NCBI GenBank assembly: GCA_903813345.2
Contig: CAIIXF020000006.1
Coordinates: 9,350,989-9,414,988, forward strand
Direction of reading: 5' to 3'
Length of the DNA stretch: 64,000 bases
Source of the DNA: Owenia fusiformis
Lineage: Eukaryota; Annelida; Polychaeta; Sabellida; Oweniidae
Part shown: positions 48,801-59,457 of the stretch, in pieces
Numbering within the stretch: the first letter of the stretch is position 1
How the letters are laid out: each line of letters starts with the position of its first letter
The notes under the pieces: generated by a model
Told to the model about the DNA's origin: nothing
Database searches by the model: none
What the model saw: the letters and a program-made list of their open reading frames with translations, nothing else
Made by a program: the position numbers and the translations under genes

Positions 48801-51800
48801 TATTTTGTCACTTTAATGCCTTGTTAGAGATTGCTTCAAAAATATTTATTGTTGCCTTGATGATACTGGAGTAATAGGTATTGAAACAACCATAAACCTG
48901 CCTGTCATCTATGTACTAATTCTCTCTAACAACTTGTTTATGTTCCTTTAGATGCCATAAAGTACAGCATCATTGTTGTATCTGGTACCGCTTTCTGATG
49001 CTGCTCCTCTCTAATACCTGACTCCTTACTCTGGCTGTGACATCATGTGAGAATACTTCAGAGAGAAGCCAAACAGGTGAGAAAGTCCTATTACTTGGGT
49101 ACTGTAGATATACTTAAAGGGGTATAAAATAACAAGGACTGTAGAGAGAAAATTTTTATTTTTTCTGAGCTATCAGGCCAATATTTGGCTTAACATCTTC
49201 TTTGACATACCTTTTTTCTTGAAATGTATGGATAAACTATCAATTTCAGCATTAAGCAGAATAAATTCAGTTCAAAGCTTCTATAAAGGGAGTCCCACTT
49301 ATAGATTTTTAAGATTCACAACTTTTCAAGAGGAATATCAGCTGAACTAATGTACATCCAGGGGGTTTCTTTGGAGATAATAAAAAATAATTTTAGTCTT
49401 GATAAAAAAATACGTAAATATATTTTGACACTGGTCAATGATCATTGAATTGCCCCTCTGCACTAATTGTTGCACCTTTAATTTGACAGATTGAAAAGGT
49501 CTGCCAAATAAAAATCCACCAATTTTCAGGTGTATATTCAGTGATCTCCACAGGATATTTCCTCAAGTGGGTGCAAAATTCTCATTGTCACAATTCAGAC
49601 CTAAATAAGTCAAAATATGCCAATTTTTCATAATTTTTCTCATTTCAAGAGGGTGCAAATGGATTTTCAGGTGGGTGCAAGCCTGTTTTTCAAATCTCAG
49701 GTGGGTGCTGCACCCACTTGCTTTAATGCTGGGGAGATCACTGATATTGGAAAATCTCCAAATCTCTGAAAGATTTCATTTGTGTAAGTCTTTCTATTTG
49801 GAGTTCATTGCTATACTAAGACTTACTGTATGCTGTACACCTGAATTTGAAATGCTAATTTCCAGATCAATGATAAAACTTAAAACTCAGTTCTGAATCT
49901 GGAAAATTTAATCAGGGGCGGATCTGGGAACCAACAAGGGGGGCCCAACCGGTCAGAGAAAAAAATTTTTGGGCCCCTAAAACCAAAAAGTGGGCCCAAT
50001 TTTTGGAATTTTGAGGTCTATTTTCTTCAAAATGTGGCCTGAAATAAAAAAAATAAGGCCTTAGAAGGCCCAGTATTGACCAAAAAAGCCCACTTTTTGG
50101 GGCCTGAAGGCCTTTTTCGCCCGAAATCTTTTGGGTCCAATTTTATTCTTCTGGGCCAGGCCAGGCCAGGCCCCCCCCCAGATCTGCCAGTGTAAATAGC
50201 CATGAATATTTGAAATAGGGCAGTTCCGCTAAATTAAGAAGTGCGAAATTAACTGTATCTACAGCATGTTTCATGAATTAAGTTGAGTGTACATTTTCAA
50301 ATTATAAATATGCAGGTCAAGGTACATCCTGATATACATGATATACTGTACTCCCACTAATATTTGACACGATTATATTTTGTGTTTTTGGCATTTTGTT
50401 TCACGGCTATTATATTTCGCTAATTTTCAGTTTTTCGGCTTTTTTACCTATTATAGCCCAGCTCTGGATTAAAACATTGTCAACATTGAAACCCCCGGTA
50501 CCTTCCTTGGAATTTTGCGAATATTAAATTTTGCGAATTAGAACTGCTGGAATTTCACGGCTATTATATTTCGCGAATTTTCCAATTCTCGCGAAAAGCG
50601 CCAAATAAAGTTGCGCGCAAAAAATTACTGGGAGTACAATATTATTATAATTAGAAGGTGCAATATTGTGATCAATTTAATGGGCGGAAGTGCGGTTGAC
50701 TGCATGGTCCACAGCTGGTACAAAAAGCCATGACAACATGCATTATCACCATATACAGGTTATCCCGAATGTATGGGACCCCCCCTTGATAGACATATAC
50801 TGATGTCTCTCAATAGTATGTGTCATATATCATTAGCTTTCCAAAGATTTAAATGATATATGACACGTGCAATGGAACCATTGGTATATGTCTGCCTAGG
50901 GGGGGGGGCATACTTCTTAGTGGGGTGGGGGACACGCTGTATATACGGAACGGGTATTGCCAACCCTCATTACTGGTAAACAAAATACATTTTCCCCATA
51001 ACATGTGCTTTATTGCATCCTGATGCAAAGAATAGTTATAATCTACACTAATTTACACAATTTCTTTTTTTCCAGATCTCCATTCGCATATCCAGATTCC
51101 TAAGATCAATGAATTCTATAGTAGATCCCTCCGCCTCCATTAATGTGGGTCCCTGAAGTCTATATCACGTGTAGGATAAGATTTAAGCCATGAAATAGGT
51201 AGGTTCAAGAAGACAAAAATATGATTTCTGAGAATTTTGACATTTCACCTTGACATTAGGGTGGTTTAAAGGTCAACTTTGAGAGATGCTATTTTTGTCA
51301 AAGTTTTGCCGTTTTCTAATGCAAGAAATGAAAGCAGTTGGCTTAATTTTGATTGTGACTGATAATAAGACATGTGAATGGAAATAAAAAATATTTTAAA
51401 TAAATTCTCACGGGCAATTACATGAAAATCTTGAGAATAAATATATGGGCATTTTTAGGGGAACTAAATGTTCCTGTTTCAAAAATGAATGTTCTTGCTG
51501 CCTTTTGAAACTCCAACAGTATCCTAAGCATGTTTTAAGAGGTGGGATGTGATTACTATTTGAAATGCCCATGGGCAATTAGGATGAAATGACTGCAATT
51601 AAAGGCACACAAGGGTACTTCCATGAGAATGGATTTTCTTATTTCAATTGCTTCTCGCCAGTTTTCTAAACATGTTTGCCAAATTCTAAATAGCTAATAG
51701 GGTCACTTTTAATAAATGCCCATTGGCATTTGCTTTGGAATTTGAAATTAAATGTATGGACACTTAATTTTAAAGTTGTTTGCCAATTTGCAGTTCCCAT

Positions 51801-54800
51801 ATTTGAAACACAAATCATTCAGAGAAATCCTCTTTCAATATACATAATAAAATATGAGGCAGCATCATGTATAAGTGGCACGACAATCAAAGGATTGCCT
51901 AAAATAATTTCTACTTATTCCCTATTTAGAAAACACTTAGGCCATTCAAAGATTTTTATATTTAATGTCACTAAATTCCATGTTCTCAGAAAAAAATGTT
52001 CCCATGTACATTGTACTGACTACTCTTTATACTTGTAATGCATATAAATAAGGGAATTGTAATCTTGGATTATATTGTAGTGAAATGAGTTCCAAGATTG
52101 ATTAAAAACTACATGATAATAATTCAAGATCACAATTCCCTTTGTCATGTATATGCATTACAAGTACAGAGTACTATTAAATAAAATATAAAACCCTTTA
52201 AATAAGTTAAGGTTTTGTAGTTTTTAATATGAGGCCCTTCATCAGTTCAATGCCAACATATAATTAATTTTGAATGGCCTAATCTGTACATGCAATTATG
52301 TAGTGTACATGTATGCCCAGGTTAGCAGCCATATTGAAAACATAAACAAGTCAGCCTTATTTTTATCACAAAAGTTAAGTTTTGGTGGTGAGCCCACACT
52401 CCCACAAAAATGATATTTGCAGGGAAGCTACTTTACAGTCTCTGCATTATACAGTTTCAATATATTTTTTGTGGGAGTGTGGGCTGATGGTTAAATTTTC
52501 AATGAAAGGGAATGAGCACCATGCTAAAATTTGATAACAAAGTGAACAAAAAATGACAATGTTTTCCAGATTTGCATTGGTAAACTTCATACGTAGCTGG
52601 ATTTTGTTAATATTCTACTCCGAATGCTTGTATGCCATATGTTCCATATAGTAAATTCTATACAATGATAAGTTTTGATATTATTCTGGTGGTTAACATA
52701 GTGTGTACCCATATTCAGACAACCTTGTGATAGGGGTTCTTACCATCAATTTTTCAAAGAAACTGAAAACTAATGCCACTTTTTGAAATTGCACATCTCA
52801 AGAAAAAAGGTTTATCTACAACTTGCAATCAGGTTTAAAAGTAAATGGAAGAATGAGTTTTTTGGAAAAAGTGGACCAATAGGCTGTTAAATGGACCTGT
52901 TCTTTTATGTTTATGATATATCTTTGCAGTTCCCATGGCAGTAGAGGAGAAGCTAGCCATCATATTCTCTGGAGTTGAAGATATCCTGACGAAGTTGACC
53001 TCCAGCAAAATTGCAGATACAAAAGAAGGAAAACTACAGAATGTGTTCTAAAATTCCCTCCATGAATTCAAAACCTGAATATAGTTCATTCTATAATGAA
53101 CATAAACTAATAGAGAATTAGTTCCAAATGACACTGCCAGTCTTCCTGATTCGTTTCAATGAAATGTTTAAATAGACAGTGGATAATATGTGCAGTAGTA
53201 TGATCTTCTGGAGTAGCTCAACAAATTAAAATGATTTTTGTTATGTTGAAAAAATTAAAATGATTTGTGTTATATTGAAAAAATGTTTTGTGTTATGTTG
53301 AAAATTAAGATGTAGTAAATCTTGACCCATAAAGAATTGGGAGATTGAGGTATCTCTTGGAGCTGTCTGCTATACTACACTTCTGTGATTCTGCACTACA
53401 TACACAACACTGTCTAATAGCATAATTGTTAGTTTGAACCTTTGAGCCATGGAATAAGCTTCTGATAAGAATGTCTAGATCATTATTTGTCATTGAGAGA
53501 ATGTACATAGAACTGAATCTTTACATTTGAGAAATATTACCATACGCATGTTTACTGAGTATTCATGCATATATATTTCAGAACCGAGGGGTGGATTAGC
53601 CCCAGAGTTCAAAGATGACTACACTTATAATGTAAACATGTATTGAGATGACGTACAATTCGTACACCTCTGATTGGTCCAAATCGATAAACAAAAATTG
53701 CGGATTCAAATTTTCTAACAACGCTTCAAATAATACTGTTATTTCTGGGGTGTTAACCAATAATTTTCTAACAACGCTTCAAATAATACTGTTATTTCTG
53801 GGGTGTTAACCAATATCATAGCTTGGATTTTCACATCAAGATGAAGAAACATCACGCAACGTGTAATATTAGAAAACTAACTCGTGAGAATTTGCGCAAA
53901 CAAAGGTGGTAGCAAGAGGCTAATATATCAGTCATCGCTAAAGCTCTGGGTGTCCACCCCTCTTTTTATTCAGAATTGATCTCCACATAGACATATTACT
54001 GAGTACTTGTTCTATAACCTAGCATATTATGAATGAATATTATTTGGTTCTATATTACTGCACATATCTTAATTTTTAGAATTAAAACCAAGTCAGCATG
54101 CTCGCATGTTAGCGTCATGATGTTATGATTATTGATGAAATGAAATATATGAATAATTGCATTCAACGGTCAGTGTATATAGTTGAGGAATGATTTGCTG
54201 TGTAATTTTTCCACAATATTTCCTAGAATAAGTTCATCTTCCGCGTGAAACTCCTGTGCACAGATCTATGGGCAGTATACGGGTATAGCAATGGGGGGAA
54301 AGAGTCTTGTTAGGTGGAACAGGGAAGGTTCGTGAAAACGCCAGGAAAACAGAAGGGTATGGGAGTTTTGTAGGGTAAAGGACCTCGAATTGTTTGTAGA
54401 ATGATACACTTTAAAACATTTAATTGACTAAGTTTGCACCATATAATCCTAAAAAATATTTCTCATTTTCAAGGATTATATATGGATTAACACCCGAGTA
54501 TTGTTACATTGTGTTTTAAAGTGTATTGATATTTTTTAGATGAAAAACACAAGCGGAATGTACGAACAAGCTCCCCAGTTTCATTTTATAAACAACTCGC
54601 GGTCCCTTAATACCCACGAAATTAATGTGCTTTTTTGGCAGAAAGTATAATTGTATATATCGTTAACTTCACTTCCTTTCAATTCTTAAATAAATAAAGT
54701 CTATGCACTATTGATTTTCCCAAGGGCAAAGAGGATTGCCTCCCAGAGTGCAACACACATATTCTGTCTCATATATGGGGATGTCGTGCTTCAAGATTCG

Positions 54801-57250
54801 AATTCCAACAACCGCCATTTTGTTCACATCAACATTTGAATCGTGAATTTTGGTCTTATTTCCAAACGAAACATTCCAAAACTCACAAGAAATGAAATTC
54901 TGAGAGCCAGTCCTCCTTGCACTCAAGAGTAAGAAATCTCAAGTTGCACGTCGACGTTGTGCAAACTGCTACAAATTATAAAAGGTGCAATATGCGGTCA
55001 GCGTCACTGATCCATACGCTAAGCGGCTGACAGACTGAGGATGCCCAATTAACAAATTATAGCTATTTGGTGAGTGGCTCCTCGGAACATAATGCCGAAA
55101 TTACCAGTACAATGTCTTTTTTTAAACTGATCTGTCGAGATAAGTGTTTTTGAAAATCTATATTTGCATAGCCTGATAGCGGTTTTATTGGAGGATTTTT
55201 AATTGCGTGTTGATTTAGGGGCGCACCTTCATTGTTGAATTGAGGCCGGGCATAGATGGCATTCACAGCTCATCCGAGACTACTAACCACGGGTCATTAT
55301 GCTATGAATGAATATGTATACGTATGCTGATCATTTTCGAATAAAACATGCCTTAGAAATAATTCGCTTAATTCGGACATTTATTCATCGTCGTGATATC
55401 CGGTGTCTGGTCATGATATAAAATAGATTTAAATACAGAGCGAGCAATGATTGCAATTCCCTCATTGGACAAATCGAGAAATAGAGACGGCCGCCGACCT
55501 CACTACGTAAAAGTAAAAGCCGGGTATTTTGACTTTCATTGTTCAAAGTTGGAAATGAATTCTTACTGATGACCAACACATTCTTTCCTGGATATGTTTT
55601 ATGCCTCAATTAATGCGCTAAAACGAGTGATATTTACGCATTTGGCGTGAAGATCAACGGTAACAGAAAAACCTGGTTTAATTGGCTGTATTCCATCGGA
55701 TCATATGTAATAAGTCCAACAATGCGATGTGCTTGTAATACTCTTTTATGTAGTATTAGATTCATGAATCATTAATGCATATTGACCGAGATATGACCGT
55801 GAAGAAATATCATACGCGTATCAAATCTTGGTATAAAAATCGAGAAATACGACGTCGCCATTGGTTTGCAGTAAAAACCATGATTTTTCACTCGCCGTTA
55901 CAGAAAGTTGGCAGAAATTTGTCTTCAGAGGTTTCAGAAAAAAGCAATTATACCATTGGAAAGAGCTTATTGTGGGCTAAATGTAGAGTGAAAAACATTT
56001 TTTAATCTGACGAGATTTAATAGCCCAATTAACACGCGAATATGATACACATTTTTGCATTTTCAGTGAATTTCACTGAAAAAATGTCAACACATTTGTA
56101 TCCGTAGCTGGGTGGTATTTAATCGGGTCGAAATGATTAATCCACATGCGCAATACCCTTGTAATAAGCTTTCATTTACTATAAAAATTATCATCCAATG
56201 ACGAATATTGACCGAGATATGACCGTGAACAAATATCAAACGCGTATCAAATCTAATCTTGATATAAAAATCGAGAAGTACGACGTCATTGGTTTGCGGG
56301 AAAAACCATGAATTTTCACTCGTCGTTACGGAAAGTTGGCAGAAATTTGTCTTCAGGGGTTTCAGAAAAAATCAATTTTACCATTAGAAAGAGCTCAATG
56401 TGGGCTAAATGATGAGTGAAAAACATTTTTTGCCCCGACTTGCTTTAATAGCCTAATTAACGCGCGAAAATGATACACATTTCTGCATTTTTAATGAAAA
56501 ATATGTCAACAAGTTAGCACCCGTATCTTGGTGGTATTTTATCGGATCGAAATAATTAATTCACGTACATAATGCCCTTGTAATAAGCTTTCATTAATTA
56601 TCAAATTTATAATATAATGATAAATATTGACTGAGATATGATCGATTAGAAATGCATGTATACACCATGACGTTCAAAAGCGTGAAATTTAAATGGACTG
56701 ATCACCGTAGATTACTACGCGATTTTGCCGAAAGAACAATGGAAATGACGTCTTGGATCTCCTGCTGTATAGCTGTCACCATCATATTCTTGACCTGTTG
56801 ATGCATGTATCATTGAGTTTTTATGTCTGCCATCATGAAAAGAATTTACAACTTTGTATTATCTCTGTGAAATATCAATTTATCCCATTATATGCACTTC
56901 TTATTTGCACTTTTGAACAAAATTTCCTGTTGGGGTACAAGGTCAGAACATTTCTAATAACCTGTTACTGTCTCAGTTATGTGCCAATTGTCATGTAGCC
57001 CTGATAGTGGTGAAAGGGTTAATGATCTTATAGATAAGTTTATGTTTTTTTATTTATACAAATTTTGTATATATTTATTTGAATATATTTGAATATCTTT
57101 TTTCATATTTCCAGGTCTTCTGGGGACAAATTAGGCGAAGCAAAAGCAAGCGGTAACCTTGGTAACACATTAAAAGTTCTGGAAAAATTTGATGAAGCGA
57201 TAGTTTGCTGCCAACGTTATCTTGATATAGCGAAGGACTTAACCGACAGG
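36788..57250 (+). CDS. GPSM2: GPSM2 / LGN / Pins, 5' part (three coding exons; gene continues beyond the window)
   Basis: Exons 36788-36810, 40934-41164 and 57115-57250 join in frame: 23 + 231 nt leaves AG, and exon 3 supplies G to complete Arg. The 130-residue product contains the N-terminal TPR repeats of GPSM2/Pins: MELALEGERLCKAGDCRTGV, LSAIYSQLGNAYFCLQEYGK, GEAKASGNLGNTLKVLEKFD and AIVCCQRYLDIAKDLTDR. The family protein bridges NuMA/Mud (TPR half) and Galpha-GDP (C-terminal GoLoco motifs) at the cell cortex to orient mitotic spindles. The remaining TPRs, linker and GoLoco motifs are not in the window. Intron 1 is 4.1 kb; intron 2 is ~16 kb and holds a pseudogene and many MITEs. Invertebrates usually have one such gene, so GPSM1 versus GPSM2 is not separable from this part. 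Confidence 0.93.
36811..38999. other. GPSM2 intron 1, first half
   Basis: No coding exon recognised. At 38120-38314 is a degraded mariner-like MITE: CTTAAGCGGTGTTCTACTTA and CTTAAGAGGTGTTCCACTTA are tandem variants, and the right end TTTCACTG is followed by TA. Confidence 0.45.
39002..39433 (+). mobile_element. 440-bp non-autonomous transposon, copy 2
   Basis: Same element as 11407-11846, same orientation; shares GTGATGTCATATTTGAAATC, TGGTTTCGAAAATTGTT, CCACCTGGTGGTGAAACTGG and the CTACTCGCAT right end. Confidence 0.75.
39434..40933. other. GPSM2 intron 1, second half; no gene
   Basis: AT-rich intron. The open frame at 39754-40005 has no family character and no splice flanks. Confidence 0.4.
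40934..41164 (+). CDS. GPSM2: GPSM2 exon encoding TPR1
   Basis: Acceptor TTTAACATTTCAG ends at 40933; donor CACCAG|GTTAGT follows 41164. It encodes the near-invariant ELALEGERLCKAGDC start of TPR1 and LSAIYSQLGNAYF, ending EYHRHDLNLT. This is the clearest match in the second half of the window. Confidence 0.96.
41165..44337. other. GPSM2 intron 2, first part; no gene
   Basis: AT-rich. Minor direct repeat: CTGCTCAATTGTT at about 43028 and 43111. A core of the AAAAGAGAGCT module is at about 43002. No exon recognised. Confidence 0.4.
44338..44674. repeat. repeat modules flanking a MITE
   Basis: A minus-oriented AAAAGAGAGCTTCATCT core (44352) with ATCAGAAT and TTGGGATTTAATACAGATT following. A plus-oriented ATGAAACTCTCTTTTAAGAA core lies at 44559. 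The module is interrupted by the element at 44675 and resumes at 45092 with TGTTCTGAACCTCAG. Confidence 0.6.
44675..45088. mobile_element. 414-bp PIF/Harbinger-like MITE with TAA target duplication
   Basis: Terminal inverted repeats of ~50 bp begin GGGGAGGCATCAAAAGTTCG and end CGAACTTTTGATGCCTCCCC, with few mismatches through the adjacent ACTAAATAAATCTAG/CTAGATTTATTTAGT segment. TAA flanks both sides (44672-44674 and 45089-45091). A 3-bp TWA duplication is the habit of PIF/Harbinger transposases. Interior G-runs; no coding capacity. Confidence 0.82.
45289..45540. repeat. degraded CAGTG-MITE relative
   Basis: CAACTTGGTGCAAGTAGATTTTCAACTGGGTGCAA and GTAGCACCCACTTACTTTATT match the right half of the CAGTG-ended MITEs (quoted words abridged: TTTTCAACTGGGTGCAA; GCACCCACTT). 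Termini are lost. Confidence 0.45.
46060..46520. repeat. relative of the 415-bp tandem unit
   Basis: AAAGTTGGCAGAAATTTGTC followed by TT and GAGGTTTTCAG matches the same words in the 55.6-56.7 kb array. The surrounding sequence is more GC- and CpG-rich than the intron average. No reading frame. Confidence 0.5.
46521..47839. other. GPSM2 intron 2, no gene
   Basis: AT-rich. Two overlapping opposite-strand frames at 47191-47559 are low-complexity Phe/Ile/Lys-rich translations and are not considered genes. Confidence 0.4.
47840..48170. repeat. ~165-bp tandem duplication
   Basis: CTTTCTCATAATTTCAACGG ... TCTGTGGAATTCATTTTCAA is followed by CTTTCTCATAATTTTAACAG ... TCTGTGGAATTCATTTTCAA and AAATTTTCATATAATGATC. 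Two copies, ~85% alike by eye. Confidence 0.75.
49539..49743 (+). mobile_element. CAGTG-ended MITE (hAT-like) with 5-bp target duplication
   Basis: Starts CAGTGATCTCC and ends GGAGATCACTG. ATATT flanks it on both sides (49534-49538, 49744-49748). Internal words: AAGTGGGTGCAAAATTCTCA, GTGGGTGCAAGCCTG, GCACCCACTTGCTTTAATGC. It sits in an intron of the ATP synthase pseudogene. Confidence 0.85.
49913..50192. mobile_element. MITE with CAGGGGCGGATCTGG ends
   Basis: Left CAGGGGCGGATCTGG and right CCAGATCTGCCAGTG are imperfect inverted ends; the interior is built of GGGCCC/TTTTTGGGCC-type repeats. Target duplication unclear. Confidence 0.6.
50348..50638. mobile_element. MITE with GTACTCCCA ends and CGCGAA-rich interior
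   Basis: Left GTACTCCCACTAATATTT, right AAAAATTACTGGGAGTAC. The interior repeats CACGGCTATTATATTTCGC twice and contains TTCTCGCGAA. Non-coding. Confidence 0.65.
50753..50945. mobile_element. MITE with TATACAGG/CTGTATA ends
   Basis: Left ATATACAGGTTATCCCGAAT and right GGGGACACGCTGTATATAC are imperfect inverted ends, with an inner near-palindrome TGTGTCATATATCATTA...TAAATGATATATGACACG. Confidence 0.6.
52020..52173. repeat. foldback repeat
   Basis: TACTTGTAATGCATAT and GGGAATTGTAATCTTG in the left arm face AAGATCACAATTCCC and ATATGCATTACAAGTA in the right arm; arms ~47-50 bp. Confidence 0.75.
52391..52485. repeat. foldback repeat
   Basis: AGCCCACACTCCCACAAAAA at the left pairs with TTTTTGTGGGAGTGTGGGCT at the right, perfect over 20 bp; loop ~55 bp. 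Confidence 0.8.
53710..53815. repeat. perfect 53-bp tandem duplication
   Basis: Two identical 53-bp units, from ATTTTCTAACAACGC to GGGTGTTAACCAATA, the second starting at 53763. Perfect identity implies recent origin (or an assembly artefact). Confidence 0.9.
53816..55639. other. GPSM2 intron 2; possible degenerate HTH-like frame only
   Basis: At 53841-53990 a frame broken by one TAG reads MKKHHATCNIRKLTRENLRK then ISVIAKALGVHPS, loosely like a helix-turn-helix of a transposase. The match is too weak to assign. The remainder shows no gene. Confidence 0.25.
55640..56720. repeat. ~415-bp tandem repeat, 2.5 copies
   Basis: The marker ATTGACCGAGATATGACCGT starts at 55791 and 56206, and a diverged ATTGACTGAGATATGATCG at 56626 (periods 415 and 420). 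Units share AATCGAGAARTACGACGTC, AGTTGGCAGAAATTTGTCTT and AGTGAAAAACATTTTTT. CpG content is higher than the surrounding intron. Confidence 0.85.
57115..57250 (+). CDS. GPSM2: GPSM2 exon encoding TPR2 region
   Basis: Acceptor CATATTTCCAG ends at 57114. It encodes SSGDKLGEAKASGNLGNTLK and FDEAIVCCQRYLDIAKDL, ending TDR with donor GTCAGT (the same uncommon donor as XAB2 exon 4). The exon ends in phase 0. The next exon should begin with VGEARALYN-like sequence; none was found before 64000. Confidence 0.95.
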
Positions 57251-59286
57251 GTCAGTAAATGTTTCATTACATAGGGGGATCTGTAAAATATTGTTACAGT
57301 AATTTTTTTCATTAAACCAACATCATTTACTTGAAGTCTGCCATTACGTATATTTACAAAATTGGCCTTTCTCTGGTGTAAAACACATGTAAAGTACATG
57401 TTTTCATGTGTTTTGTGCAGTATATAAGGGATATTTCCTACCATTTTGTCACTAATTCAGACCTATATCATACAATGAGTTATTCATAAAAATTGAGAAA
57501 AGACTGGCTTACAGAATTTCAGTTTACTTTGGATCTCAATAAATGCTCTTTCAGGGGTTTCATACGCAGCGGACAACATGTGATTCTATCTTTTTGTTTT
57601 TATCAAAGTTATTTGATGGTTTGAGTAATGTCTTAACTACATATATTTCCATGTTAAAATAATTATAATTCCCAATTGATTCTGTCTGTTGATTTAATTT
57701 GTCTTGCCTCTTGCCAGAATTTTAATGAAGCCCATGCCTCGAGAATGTTGAAAGTTCGAAGCTGATTCAGTTATACTGTATATTGACATTCATATTTTTT
57801 GTAAATTTTTGAATTTTAGTGAGTAATTATTCCATATTTTGACTGAATGTTTGTCTATATTTGTATTAAGATGTTACCTGGAGAAACAATTTGGGTAATT
57901 TTCTTTTCTTTTAATGGAGGATAAATTGAAATTCCTCCCCTTCAACATTTACTAATTTGTATCATAGCAACAGGGAAGGAGCTACCCTAGCTGAATGCTC
58001 TATTTTCATAAGTGGCTGGAAACAATGAAAAATGACGTCCCCTTCTGCGGTGTATTTCTTAGTAAATCCCATTATTTGTAATAACACTCAGATTCCGTAT
58101 AGAAACCTTCTCATAATAGTCATATTATTTAGTGCTCTTTCTAAGATTTCATTTTGTGAATATCAAGAAAATGTTTTTATAGTGGAATGTGGAACTTATG
58201 AATTGCTTGAGAATTGGCTCATTAATGGAGCACTGGTTATAGTTACAAGATGCTCACAATGAATGAGGTTTATTATTTAAACTTGGTTACTCTTCCAGCT
58301 GAAATGGAAGATATCAAAATGACTTTCTTTATTCATTATTTGATATTGGATATTTTCAGACTTTATATTCTTACTATGATAGTATGTTAGTAGTGTTGTA
58401 TCTTTTTAAAGAATATAGATGATATTGAGCTTTGGAATTACAAACAAGTTAGTTATATGATTACATTTTAGATGCCACTATACACAATACTCTTCCTAAT
58501 AGCTTTATTTTACTTCTTGCAACAAAGCTTCATCTACCCCATAATGCACTAGACACTCAGGGTAAAAATTGAAATGGTATGTTTGTGAAAAGGAAACTTA
58601 GAAAACTAATATCTAAAGGCATTTTTATCTCATATTTTATACTCAAGTTAGTGTAGTTTGAGAGGCATAAAAGCAATATATATCATAGTTGATAGTTTCT
58701 ATCTTGATTACAATATCATGTTCCTTTCTTTCAAATCTTGCTAAGTTTCTATTTTGCTATTTGGCAGACCTGAAGATGTGATAGAACTTTCAAATTGCAT
58801 TATTTCTTGGTGTAAGGGTTGTGTCTAGCTAAAGAATTTTAGCCCGGGGCTCAATAATTTGTGAATATTATATTTCATGAGATGTAGCTCATGTTTTAGG
58901 GCTAACATGCAGAAAATCAAATGTAATTGATCACCAAAAATTCATTGTTTCAAGCGTAAAAATCTTTTCACACATAACTAAACATTTTTACAATATTGTT
59001 GAAAGGAAAAGAATCGGGCAATAACTTTTTTGCTGAGGTAACATCTAGGGGTCACACTTAAAAATGTATAAGAATCTGTTTGTCTCATTATAAATGATAA
59101 TATTTATAGTTGTTCATATAAGTTCATGTTTTTTCTTGATTGCATTTTTCCTTGATTGATTATGTTTTAATTATTTTGCTCAGTCGTAAAAAGCATAGTT
59201 ATCTATCTTTTAATTGGTCAAAAGTGATAATGCACCCCTATATAATGAACCAAATGTACAAAGTTGTAAAAATATAGTTATGTATA
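57251..59286. other. GPSM2 intron 3; no gene
   Basis: AT-rich intron downstream of the TPR2 exon. A weak copy of the GCTTCATCTAC module core is at about 58526. No further TPR exon recognised. Confidence 0.45.
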
Positions 59287-59455
59287 CAGTAAAACCTGTC
59301 TTAGTGAACACCTCTCTCTTTCTCTCTCTTGTGAACACCTGTTTCTAGTAGACACCCTTCCTCCGCATATTTTCTGTATAAATTACCCTCTAAGTAATGA
59401 TCACCAACCAACTTTTCTTGGCCAAAAAAATGTTTAATATATACAGGCTTTACTG
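59287..59455. mobile_element. 169-bp mariner-like MITE with TA duplication
   Basis: Starts CAGTAAAACCTGTCTTAGTG and ends ACAGGCTTTACTG, with TA immediately outside on both sides (59285-59286 and 59456-59457). This is the CAGT terminus and TA target of the Tc1/mariner superfamily. A (CT)n tract lies inside. Confidence 0.75.
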
Positions 59456-59457
59456 TA

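Larger units (their letters stand above)
48617..53051 (+). pseudogene. ATP5F1A: ATP synthase F1 alpha subunit pseudogene, exon structure retained
   Basis: Four splice-flanked blocks translate, with stops and frameshifts, into pieces of mitochondrial ATP synthase alpha in the right order. 48617-48738 reads RVG...LGII*TRS then VKEPMQ, then K*SIVTQFLKRLKDA, matching the family's PGIIPR-SVREPMQ and QKRSTVAQLVKRLTDA; the P-loop region between is lost. 48952-49076 completes the split Asp codon and reads DAIKYSIIVVSGTAF, then SDAAPL, YSGC and EYFRE after frameshifts. 51076-51175 gives IQIPKINEFY then INVG and SRVG, as in GQIFLETELFY...INVGLSVSRVG. 52930-53051 reads PMAVEEKLAIIFSGVEDILT, then KLTSSKIAD, and ends at TAA, as in PMAIEEQVAVIYAGV. 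The retained acceptors and donors argue for a duplicated, not retroposed, copy. The functional protein acts in mitochondrial ATP synthesis; this copy cannot encode it. Confidence 0.8.
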
